Below, piece by piece: positions 41,085 to 48,215 of a stretch of DNA of 52,557 nucleotides (positions within the stretch are counted from its first letter, which is position 1; every line of letters starts with the position of its first letter). A model generated the notes under the pieces. That model worked only from the letters and a program-made list of their open reading frames with translations. It did no database searches and was not told the origin of the DNA. The DNA lies in NCBI RefSeq assembly GCF_000234095.1, contig NZ_JH376799.1:1-52557 (forward strand), read 5' to 3'. The DNA is from Centipeda infelix ATCC 43532 (GTDB lineage: Bacteria > Bacillota > Negativicutes > Selenomonadales > Selenomonadaceae). The position numbers and the translations under genes are program-made.

Positions 41085-41896
41085 CTCAGCTCCATCACCG
41101 CCGCCAACCGCCCTGTCCTGCCGCCATCGGCACGATAGGAATAAAAGAAACTGCGGTCACATGAGGTACATATGTCCGCCTGATCGATGTTCTGCACCAA
41201 AACGCCCGCCTCAACCATCTGCACACGGTTCGCCGCCCAGAGATCGAGGTGGATCGCACCGTCGCGTTCCTGTACAATCTGCTCCGCATGGGCGGGGAAC
41301 ACAGCACAAAATTGTTCTGCAACCTCCGCACCAACGGTATAACAGTCTGCGCCGATGGAGGGACCGATGCCCGCGAGCACATCGGATGCCACCGTGCCGA
41401 ACTCCTCGCCCATGTGCGCAATGGTCTGCGCCGCAATCCGCGCCACCGTCCCCTTCCAGCCCGCATGAACAACACCCGCCGCGTGATGCACCGGATCGTA
41501 GAGCAGGACAGGCACACAGTCCGCAAAGCAGAGCATGAGAGGAACGCCGCTGTCATTTGTGATGAGCGCATCCGCGCCCGCAAGGGCATCTGCATAGTCC
41601 CGCGCACCACGTCCCGCATCGCGCCGCAGGGCACGCACAATCTCCGTCCCGTGTACCTGCCGTATCGTACAGATCCGTTCCGCATCCAGTCCAATCGCAG
41701 AAAAATACCGCGTACGGTTCTCCCACACATGCGCAGGATCATCGCCGACATGCAGTGCCATGTTGAGCGAATCAAACGGAGCTGTGCTCACGCCGCCCTG
41801 CCGCGCTGAAAAGCCGTGTACAAGTCTGTCCTCGGGAAAGATATCCAACTGCCCGCTCCACAAATTTTCGCGTATATGCCGCAGTACAAAACTCAT
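41081..41896 (-). CDS. pgeF: YfiH/PgeF (laccase-domain) purine nucleoside phosphorylase/peptidoglycan editing factor
   Basis: This 271-residue protein has the zinc-site histidine and cysteines of the family: GFSARQGGVS near 33-42, CADCVPVLLYDP near 129-140 and HAGWKGTVARI near 147-157. Homologs are described as adenosine deaminase/purine nucleoside phosphorylase and as a factor preventing serine misincorporation in peptidoglycan. It corresponds to ylmD. The ATG at 41896 overlaps the radical SAM gene's stop by 4 bases and follows AAGGATGAG. Confidence 0.92.
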   Translation of the reverse strand: MSFVLRHIRENLWSGQLDIFPEDRLVHGFSARQGGVSTAPFDSLNMALHVGDDPAHVWENRTRYFSAIGLDAERICTIRQVHGTEIVRALRRDAGRGARDYADALAGADALITNDSGVPLMLCFADCVPVLLYDPVHHAAGVVHAGWKGTVARIAAQTIAHMGEEFGTVASDVLAGIGPSIGADCYTVGAEVAEQFCAVFPAHAEQIVQERDGAIHLDLWAANRVQMVEAGVLVQNIDQADICTSCDRSFFYSYRADGGRTGRLAAVMELR

Positions 41897-43644
41897 TTGC
41901 TCATCCTTCCTCTTCTCGACCCGCAGACCCCGCATCGCGTGCAGCCGTCAAAGCAGCCGACCGTCGCCTTGAGTGCCGCAGCGCGCTCGTACTCCTGCCA
42001 TAGATAGTGCTTGGGAAATCCCATGTCCAGATGATCCCACGGAAGGGGCGTGGCCGCGCCCCATTCCCGCGTAAGGTAGTCATCAGGGAAAAGATCCTCC
42101 GCACGCATCTCAGAAATGAGATCCTTTGCCCCGCGTCCTTCGGACGCACGAATGAGCGGTTCTGCGAGGCGACGGTCACCGCGCGCAAGAATCGCCTGCA
42201 CAATGGCTTCCTTCGGTGACTCGAAATTCACAACAATCTTTCGGGTGTGGCGCAGCGATTGCGTAAGCTCCTTCATCACCGCATCAAGTCGTTTCTTGTC
42301 TGCCATCGGCATCCATTGGAACGGAGTAAACGGTTTTGGCACAAATGGATTGACGCTGAGCGTCAGCGTCCCTCTGCTCCCCTTTTCATCCATATAAGCA
42401 CGCAGACGCTGTGCGAGATCGACGATCGCCGCGATGTCCGCCGCCTCCTCAAACGGCAGTCCCACCATGATGTAGAGCTTGAAATTCGGGATATGCGCCG
42501 CCGCACCGAGATCAATCGCCGTGAACAGGTGATGTTCCTCGATCCCCTTGTTGATGACGGCACGCATGCGTGCACTCCCCGCCTCGGGGGCGAGTGTCAG
42601 TGTCTGAAGGCCGCTCGCGGCAAGTGCCTCGACAAGTTCCTGCGTCACCGAGTCCGCGCGGAAGGACGCAACGGACATCGACAGCCCCTCACCGAGAATG
42701 GAGCGACAGAGTTCATCGATCTCGGGATAGTCGGAGATTGCCGCGCCCATCAAGCCAATCTTCTTGCCATAGGGCAGCGCCGCACGCACCTCCTCCTCAA
42801 TGATGCGGAGGGAACGGTTGCGCGGACGGCGGAAACAGTAGCCCGCCATACAGAAACGACAGTGCCGCCCACAGCCGCGTGCTGTCTCGATGAGGTAAAA
42901 GTTAAACTCCGTATCCTCCGTCACAACAACCGTATGCGCAGGATATTCGTCGAGATCCTCTACCCATTGACGCACAACAGAGAGCGGCGCATCCTCCGAC
43001 CGTATGAGCGCAGCAAGATGTCCTGCCGCATCATAGGAGGGCGTATAGAGCGCGGGCACATAGACCCCTGGAACGCACGCCAGACGACGGAGCAGGGCGT
43101 CTCGTTCATCCCCTTGACGCATCCCATCATGATACGCCTCCATCAGCGCGGGCATGATTGCCTCTCCCTCGCCAATGACAAAGACATCCACGATCTCCGC
43201 AAGCGGTTCTGGATTGAACGTCGCGCACGGACCGCCCGCAATGACGAGAGGGTCACGCGATGTACGTTCTGCAGCACGCAGTCGAACATGACTGAGTGCA
43301 AGCATCTTGACAACATTGAAATAATCCATCTCAAAGGAAATGGCAAAGCCGATGACGGCGAAGTCCGCAAGAGGCGTCTGCGTCTCCACGCTCATCATCG
43401 GCGTCTGCGTGCGCTCATAGCGCGGAAGTTCCGTGCGGTCGGGCAGGAAGACGCGTTCACACGCCGTATCCTTACGCCTGTTGAGTAGGTCATAGATGAT
43501 GTGCAGTCCGAGGTTCGACATTCCTACAAAGTAGGTGTTCGGATAGACGAGCGCAAAGCGCGTACGCGCTCCCGCCGAATAGCGAAACGCTCCGCGCTCC
43601 CGTGCAAAACGCTCCCGCAAACTGCTCTTCAGCCGATGATCCAA
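41893..43644 (-). CDS. B12-binding-domain radical SAM protein (TIGR03960-like)
   Basis: This 583-residue protein has an N-terminal region with B12-binding-domain character (about 25-200, with YPNTYFVGMSNLGLHIIYDL near 34-53) and a radical SAM core whose [4Fe-4S] cysteines are in ARGCGRHCRFC near 254-264. The C-terminus carries four cysteines close together (CFDGCTRCGVC). Similar proteins are often encoded near ribosome, envelope or RNase E/G genes in Firmicutes, with no settled function that I know. The start is TTG at 43644 with AGGTAGAA nearby, which is weak. Confidence 0.85.
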   Translation of the reverse strand: MDHRLKSSLRERFARERGAFRYSAGARTRFALVYPNTYFVGMSNLGLHIIYDLLNRRKDTACERVFLPDRTELPRYERTQTPMMSVETQTPLADFAVIGFAISFEMDYFNVVKMLALSHVRLRAAERTSRDPLVIAGGPCATFNPEPLAEIVDVFVIGEGEAIMPALMEAYHDGMRQGDERDALLRRLACVPGVYVPALYTPSYDAAGHLAALIRSEDAPLSVVRQWVEDLDEYPAHTVVVTEDTEFNFYLIETARGCGRHCRFCMAGYCFRRPRNRSLRIIEEEVRAALPYGKKIGLMGAAISDYPEIDELCRSILGEGLSMSVASFRADSVTQELVEALAASGLQTLTLAPEAGSARMRAVINKGIEEHHLFTAIDLGAAAHIPNFKLYIMVGLPFEEAADIAAIVDLAQRLRAYMDEKGSRGTLTLSVNPFVPKPFTPFQWMPMADKKRLDAVMKELTQSLRHTRKIVVNFESPKEAIVQAILARGDRRLAEPLIRASEGRGAKDLISEMRAEDLFPDDYLTREWGAATPLPWDHLDMGFPKHYLWQEYERAAALKATVGCFDGCTRCGVCGSRRGRMSK

Positions 43645-43668
43645 ATTCTACCTGTGCCTTTCGTCGCC

Positions 43669-44133
43669 TTACTCCTTTCCGCGCCGCGCGCGCAGCGTTT
43701 CCAGTTCCTCAATAAAGTTCGTGATGTCGTCGAACTTCCGATAGACCGAGGCAAAGCGGATGTAGGCGACCTCATCGAAGTCTTTCAGACGTTCCATAAC
43801 GATCTCCCCAATCTTCTCGGATGGCACTTCCGGCTCCGTACGGTTGCGAATATCGCGTTCAATCTCCGCAACGAAGTTCGTGATCTGCTCCATCGAGATG
43901 TCGCGCTTATCACAGGAGCGGATGATGCCCGTGAGGAGCTTGTCACGGCTGAACGGCTCGCGGCGGTTGTCGCGCTTGACGACCATGAGCGGCAGTTTCT
44001 CCACCACCTCATAGGTCGTAAACCGCCGACCGCACTCCCCGCATTCGCGGCGACGACGGATCGTCGCGCCGTCATCCGCGGCACGCGAATCGATCACCCG
44101 GCTGTCCGGCTTTTTGCAAAAAGGACATTTCAT
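43669..44133 (-). CDS. nrdR: Transcriptional repressor NrdR
   Basis: This 154-residue regulator represses ribonucleotide reductase genes in response to nucleotides. It has an N-terminal zinc ribbon (CPFC at 3-6, CGEC near 31-34) and an ATP-cone domain near 46-136 beginning VVKRDNRREPF. I chose the ATG at 44133, which gives the usual MKCPFC start and a proper distance from AGGAAGG; the ATG at 44142 touches that site. No NrdR-box pair is evident here. Confidence 0.96.
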   Translation of the reverse strand: MKCPFCKKPDSRVIDSRAADDGATIRRRRECGECGRRFTTYEVVEKLPLMVVKRDNRREPFSRDKLLTGIIRSCDKRDISMEQITNFVAEIERDIRNRTEPEVPSEKIGEIVMERLKDFDEVAYIRFASVYRKFDDITNFIEELETLRARRGKE

Positions 44134-44167
44134 CGTACTCATCCTTCCTCATGCGCCGTGATAGGAA

Positions 44168-45073
44168 TCAATTCGTTCTTTTTGCCCCTGTCGTTGGCTT
44201 TTCATCAGCAGCATCGCCCGCCTTTGCTGCCCGGGGCTGCGCATTGGCATTTTCCTGCACACGCGTGGGCGGCAGAGTATCCTTCAGATCCTTTGTGGTC
44301 TTACTAAAGGTACGCTCGAGAACCTCTCCGTTATCGCCGAACTTGCCGAACTTCCTGCCATTGAACGTCACATCCAACGCACCTGCGTTGCCCGCGCGAA
44401 TCACAACCGATTCCTTGCCCTTCCAGTTCTCGGTCTTTCCCTTCTCGATCATGCCCTCAAAGACAGATTTTCCATCGACTGCGACCTCCGTCCAACAGCG
44501 CTCCGTAAGGGTCACACTCACGTTCACACCATCGACACGAGCTGCGCGCGCAGCATCCGACGCATCCGCCTCGACAGCAGCTGCCGGCGCAGCAGATTGC
44601 TCCGTCTTGACCGGCGGTGCGGCTGCCGGTGGCTTTGCCGGCGAATTGATCGCAGAGATTGCCGCAACGCCGCCGCCTACAAGCGCAACCAACACAACGA
44701 TGCCCGCCGCCAACTTGCCAAAGATACCGGCATAGGAGGAACTCTTTCCACCGATGGAAATACTTGAAAGAGATTCATCCCCAACATTGCTCAGTGTGAC
44801 GCGGCGCGACGTACTCTCCTGTTCTACAGGAACAGGGGAAGGAGCTCCTCCGTTCTCTTCGGCAAACTGCTGCACAAGCGTCTCAGCGTTCAAACGAAGG
44901 AAGTTGGCGTAGTTCCGCACAAAGCCTTTCGCGTAGACCAGCCCCGGCAAATCTCCGATATTCCCCCGCTCGATATGCTCGATATAGAGCCTGCGAATGC
45001 TCGTACCTTTCTCAATATCAGCAATCGTCAATCCTTGCTTCTCACGCTCTCGTCGCAAGATGTCCCCTACCAT
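44168..45073 (-). CDS. rodZ: RodZ-like cell-shape protein (cytoplasmic HTH, one TM, DUF4115)
   Basis: This 301-residue protein has an N-terminal Xre-type helix-turn-helix (about 1-70, with IEHIERGNIGDLPGLVYAKG), a linker, one membrane helix near 116-140, an Ala/Pro-rich stretch, and a C-terminal DUF4115-like domain near 180-265. RodZ links MreB to the envelope. The tail after 270 is Ala/Lys-rich and low complexity. A GGGAGGGAG site precedes the ATG. It heads the cluster running through nrdR to pyrR; its promoter is at 45119-45148. Confidence 0.85.
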   Translation of the reverse strand: MVGDILRREREKQGLTIADIEKGTSIRRLYIEHIERGNIGDLPGLVYAKGFVRNYANFLRLNAETLVQQFAEENGGAPSPVPVEQESTSRRVTLSNVGDESLSSISIGGKSSSYAGIFGKLAAGIVVLVALVGGGVAAISAINSPAKPPAAAPPVKTEQSAAPAAAVEADASDAARAARVDGVNVSVTLTERCWTEVAVDGKSVFEGMIEKGKTENWKGKESVVIRAGNAGALDVTFNGRKFGKFGDNGEVLERTFSKTTKDLKDTLPPTRVQENANAQPRAAKAGDAADEKPTTGAKRTN

Positions 45074-45118
45074 GAGACTCCCTCCCAGACTTTTGTCACT
45101 TCCGGAATTTATTTTTTA

Positions 45119-45148
45119 ATTATACCATGATGTGCCCTGCAAAGACAA
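45119..45148 (-). promoter_or_regulatory. Promoter of rodZ-nrdR cluster
   Basis: On the minus strand TTGTCT (45143-45148), 18-base spacer, TATAAT (45119-45124), about 45 bases before rodZ. Confidence 0.6.
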
Positions 45149-45192
45149 ATCTTTTCGGTCGTTCTAGTCATCCCGACAAAAAATCCATATGT

Positions 45193-45636
45193 TCACTGAT
45201 TGCAGCCGATACGGCTTTGATGCCGCTGTATAAGGTCAGCAAGCGAGATATTGTTGAGCACGGAGTTGATGCTGTCGCGCACCTCCGCCCAGACCTGTCG
45301 TGTCACACAATGCCCTGCACGCACACAGCTTCGTCCCTCTGCGTCCGTTCCCGTCAACAGGCAGTCCACAAGGGCGATCGGCCCCTCGACCGCCGTGATG
45401 ATGCGTCCGATCGTTACCTCTTCGGGCGGCAGCGCGAGCGTATAGCCCCCCTGCGCCCCGCGCACGCTCTCCACAAGGCCTGCGCGTCGGAGCGGCGACA
45501 TCAGCTGCTCAAGATAGTTCTCCGAGATCTGCTGCGTCTGTGCAATTGTCTTGAGAGGGACAACCCCCTCCCCATAGTGCAGGGCGAGTTCATAAAGCGC
45601 CGTCACACTGTAGCGCCCCTTTGTTGAAAGTTTCAT
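45193..45636 (-). CDS. Rrf2-family transcriptional regulator
   Basis: This 147-residue regulator has the Rrf2 winged helix-turn-helix (MKLSTKGRYSVTALYELA start; recognition helix near 42-56, ENYLEQLMSPLRRAGLV). Three cysteines lie near 91, 104 and 109 in a spacing reminiscent of the IscR Fe-S site, so it may sense Fe-S status or redox state. CymR-type cysteine regulators are the alternative. The ATG at 45636 follows GGGAGATG. It is transcribed alone from a near-perfect promoter that overlaps the end of dut. Confidence 0.9.
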   Translation of the reverse strand: MKLSTKGRYSVTALYELALHYGEGVVPLKTIAQTQQISENYLEQLMSPLRRAGLVESVRGAQGGYTLALPPEEVTIGRIITAVEGPIALVDCLLTGTDAEGRSCVRAGHCVTRQVWAEVRDSINSVLNNISLADLIQRHQSRIGCNQ

Positions 45637-45677
45637 AACATCTCCCAAGCGGATGTAATTGATCGTGATGTAACGCC

Positions 45678-45706
45678 ATTATAAATGAGTTTCGTTTTCC
45701 TGTCAA
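45678..45706 (-). promoter_or_regulatory. Promoter of the Rrf2 regulator gene
   Basis: On the minus strand perfect TTGACA (45701-45706), 17-base spacer, perfect TATAAT (45678-45683). The -35 overlaps the last codons of dut. Confidence 0.85.
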
Positions 45707-46158
45707 AGATTCCCTGTCGAGCCGAATCCACCCGCACGCACACCTCCGAGCCCCGCCGCATCGCCGTCCACCGTCAGATAATGCGTAAAGATTCCCTGCG
45801 CGATCCGCTCCCCCGCCGCAATGTGTACCGACTCCTTGCCGTAGTTGTAGAGGGGGATGTAGATATGCCCCTCGTTCTCCGCATTGCCGTAGTAGTCCGC
45901 GTCGATCACACCCACGCTGTTCATCAGCATGAGATGCTTCTTGAGTGCTGCGCTTGAACGGATGTAGATGAGCAGCACCTCATCGTTCTGCATATACGCC
46001 TTCACGCCCGTCGGAACAAGCGCACATTCCCCCCGCCCGATCTCCACCGTTTCGGCGGCCGCAAAATCATACCCTGTACTCGCGCCGGTCTTGCGTTCCG
46101 GCAGATGGATGCCCCTATGCTCATACACCGAAACAATTTCAAATCCGCGTATTCTCAT
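45703..46158 (-). CDS. dut: Deoxyuridine 5'-triphosphate nucleotidohydrolase
   Basis: This 151-residue trimeric-type dUTPase hydrolyses dUTP to dUMP. Motifs in order are STGYDFAA near 28-35, RSSAAL near 70-75, NSVGVIDADYYG near 82-93, a GERIAQ block near 118-123 and the C-terminal GGVRAGGFGSTG glycine-rich arm. The ATG at 46158 follows GAGGGGG, and that site lies directly after the hfq terminator T-tract. Confidence 0.95.
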   Translation of the reverse strand: MRIRGFEIVSVYEHRGIHLPERKTGASTGYDFAAAETVEIGRGECALVPTGVKAYMQNDEVLLIYIRSSAALKKHLMLMNSVGVIDADYYGNAENEGHIYIPLYNYGKESVHIAAGERIAQGIFTHYLTVDGDAAGLGGVRAGGFGSTGNL

Positions 46159-46171
46159 TGAATCCCCCTCA

Positions 46172-46206
46172 AAATAAAAAGCTGCCGCGCCGAAGGCGGT
46201 GCAGCA
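46172..46206 (-). terminator. Terminator after hfq
   Basis: On the minus strand GCTGC-ACCGCC pairs with GGCGCGGCAGC around a TTC loop (46181-46205), followed by TTTTTATTTT. The T-tract ends just before the dut ribosome-binding site, so dut may depend on read-through or a hidden promoter. Confidence 0.85.
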
Positions 46207-46225
46207 GCATTTCAATTTCCGCACA

Positions 46226-46459
46226 TCAGGCTTCTTCCACCGTCGTCTTGATCGGCTGTGCAGGAGTGATGGTCGATATCGCATGCTTGTAGATCATCTG
46301 CTGTTTTCCCATTGTATCCACCATGACAACGAAGTTATCGAAGCCACGAACCGCACCTTTGATCTGAAATCCGTTCACCAGGTGAATCGTCACAGGAATG
46401 CTGTCCTTACGCACCTGATTGAGAAAATTGTCCTGCAAATTGATAATTTTTGCCGTCAC
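46226..46459 (-). CDS. hfq: RNA chaperone Hfq
   Basis: This 77-residue protein has both Sm motifs: [23 protein letters not shown] near 8-30 and the KHAIST segment near 58-63 with YKH in place. It promotes small RNA-mRNA pairing in many bacteria. The start is GTG at 46459, overlapping the miaA stop by 4 bases (GTGA). The miaA-hfq pairing is widely conserved. A strong terminator follows. Confidence 0.97.
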   Translation of the reverse strand: MTAKIINLQDNFLNQVRKDSIPVTIHLVNGFQIKGAVRGFDNFVVMVDTMGKQQMIYKHAISTITPAQPIKTTVEEA

Positions 46460-47418
46460 GCCTGAGCGCCCCTTTCATTCTGCCACGCGCACACATCTGC
46501 AAGAATAGTGCGCAGTAGTTCATCCTCTGTCTGTGCGTCCACATCGTACCAACGGATATAAGGCATACGTCGATACCATGTCAGCTGGCGCTTCGCAAAA
46601 TGGCGCGTCGCCGTCTGAATGGCAGTGATCGCCTCCGCTTTGCTCATCTCCCCGGCGAGATATGCTGCCGTCTCCTTGTAGCCGATGCCCTTCATCGCGG
46701 GTGCATCCCGTCCGATGCCGCGCGCAAGGAGTCCCGCGACCTCATCTGCCAGTCCCGCCGCAAACATTGCTGTCACACGGGCATTGATACGTTCATAGAG
46801 GCGAGCACGCTCACGCATAAGACCGATGACAAAGGCATTGTACGGCGCAGCACCGCCCGCGAGCGCACTTGCCTGTGAGATGCGTTCATCTCCATAGCGC
46901 ATGACCTCAATCGCACGAATGATACGCCTCAGATTGTTGATATGCAGGCGCTTCGCCGCCTCCGGGTCATAGTGTGCGAGAAAGGAATGCACACGCTCAT
47001 TTCCACGCCGTGCAGCAACGCTCTCCATCGCTCGTCGAAAAACGACCTGCTCCCGCGTCTCGTTAAAGTCATACCCTTCGATGAGAGCTTTGATGTAGAG
47101 CCCCGTCCCACCGACAACAAACGGCAGCCGATCCATACGCTCGTGTTCATGCACAAGGAAAGAGACACGCGTGACAAACTCCGTCACAGAAAACGGCTCA
47201 TCCGCATCCAGCACGTCGATGAGATGATGTGTGATACGAGCCTGCTCCTCCGCGGTTGGCTTTGCGCTGCCGATGTCAAATCCACGATAGATGCACATGG
47301 AGTCACCCGAGATGATATCCGTCTCCAGTGCCTCTGCGAGCTGCAGTGAAAGCTCCGTCTTTCCGACTGCCGTCGGTCCGACAAGGACGAGCAGCGGGCT
47401 TTTTGAATGTGCAGTCAA
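46456..47418 (-). CDS. miaA: tRNA dimethylallyltransferase
   Basis: This 320-residue enzyme adds dimethylallyl to A37 of tRNAs reading UNN codons. Walker [12 protein letters not shown] lies near 14-24; the tRNA-binding block reads [18 protein letters not shown] near 41-58, where the usual glutamine in DSMQ is cysteine. The start is most likely TTG at 47418, overlapping the upstream stop by 4 bases (TTGA) and giving the normal N-terminal length; the frame extends upstream but antisense-overlaps the hydrolase gene. Translation is probably coupled. Confidence 0.93.
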   Translation of the reverse strand: MTAHSKSPLLVLVGPTAVGKTELSLQLAEALETDIISGDSMCIYRGFDIGSAKPTAEEQARITHHLIDVLDADEPFSVTEFVTRVSFLVHEHERMDRLPFVVGGTGLYIKALIEGYDFNETREQVVFRRAMESVAARRGNERVHSFLAHYDPEAAKRLHINNLRRIIRAIEVMRYGDERISQASALAGGAAPYNAFVIGLMRERARLYERINARVTAMFAAGLADEVAGLLARGIGRDAPAMKGIGYKETAAYLAGEMSKAEAITAIQTATRHFAKRQLTWYRRMPYIRWYDVDAQTEDELLRTILADVCAWQNERGAQA

Positions 47419-48092
47419 AGCTCGATTGTTTCGCCGGGTGCAACCACATTCACATGAGCACGTGTCATCGCCTCCGTGACCTCCTTGTAGTGGTTCACTT
47501 CCTGCGCGATGACCGGCCATGTATTGTAGTGGATGGGAATGACATGACCCGCGTTCAGCCACTGTGCCGCCATCGCTGCATCCTCAAGCCCCATTGTGTA
47601 GTTGTCGCCGATGGGAAGCACGGCGTAGTCAATCGCATCCTTACGCCCGATCAGCTGCATATCGCTGAAGAGTGCCGTGTCGCCTGAATAGTAGACGACC
47701 TTGTCGCCAATATAGATGACGAAGCCGCATGCAATCCCGCCTGCGACACCCGCACTGTGCTGGGCAATCGTCATGCGCACCTTGCCAAACGGCAGGTCAA
47801 GCGAGCCGCCGATGTTCATCGGATATGACTTGATCTCAGCACACGCCTGACTCTCACAGACAGAGATGACCTCGGGGATGGCGACAATCGCAGCTCCCGT
47901 GCGCGCCGCAATTGATGGTGCATCGCCGAGATGATCCCCATGCGCGTGCGTGAGCAGAATGAAATCGCAGTCCACCTCATTTGCTGCGATGCTCGCCGTC
48001 GGATTTCCCGTCAGGAACGGATCCACGAGTACCCGATGCTCCCCATCGTCAAGCAAAAAAGCCGCATGACCATAGTAGCTGAATTTTACCAT
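47415..48092 (-). CDS. UPF0173 metallo-beta-lactamase-fold hydrolase
   Basis: This 225-residue protein has the metallo-hydrolase motif THAHGDHLGD near 49-58, a late GDTALF near 140-145 and HYNTWP near 190-195, all typical of UPF0173 proteins. The substrate is unknown for the family. The ATG at 48092 has AGGAGAG about 9 bases upstream; a GTG at 48101 is too close to it. It heads the hydrolase-miaA-hfq operon. Confidence 0.92.
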   Translation of the reverse strand: MVKFSYYGHAAFLLDDGEHRVLVDPFLTGNPTASIAANEVDCDFILLTHAHGDHLGDAPSIAARTGAAIVAIPEVISVCESQACAEIKSYPMNIGGSLDLPFGKVRMTIAQHSAGVAGGIACGFVIYIGDKVVYYSGDTALFSDMQLIGRKDAIDYAVLPIGDNYTMGLEDAAMAAQWLNAGHVIPIHYNTWPVIAQEVNHYKEVTEAMTRAHVNVVAPGETIEL

Positions 48093-48131
48093 TGCGACCA
48101 CTCTCCTAATTTCACAGATATTATTATTGTT

Positions 48132-48159
48132 ATTATACGATATGTCAAAACAATGTCAA
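48132..48159 (-). promoter_or_regulatory. Promoter of UPF0173-miaA-hfq operon
   Basis: On the minus strand TTGACA (48154-48159), 16-base spacer, TATAAT (48132-48137), about 40 bases before the start. Confidence 0.8.
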
Positions 48160-48160
48160 T

Positions 48161-48203
48161 AGAAAAGCCGCCTCATTCGGGCAGTTCCCGAACGAAGCGG
48201 CTT
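48161..48203 (-). terminator. Terminator of ileS
   Basis: AAGCCGC (48165-48171) pairs with GCGGCTT (48197-48203), with an inner TTCGGG/CCCGAA stem; the minus strand continues TTTTCTATT. Confidence 0.88.
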
Positions 48204-48215
48204 GCAGCTAAACTC

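Noticed and set aside
46456-47562. An extended MiaA of 368 residues
   Set aside because: The extra N-terminus overlaps the UPF0173 gene on the same strand in another frame and lacks family similarity; the TTG at 47418 gives the normal length.
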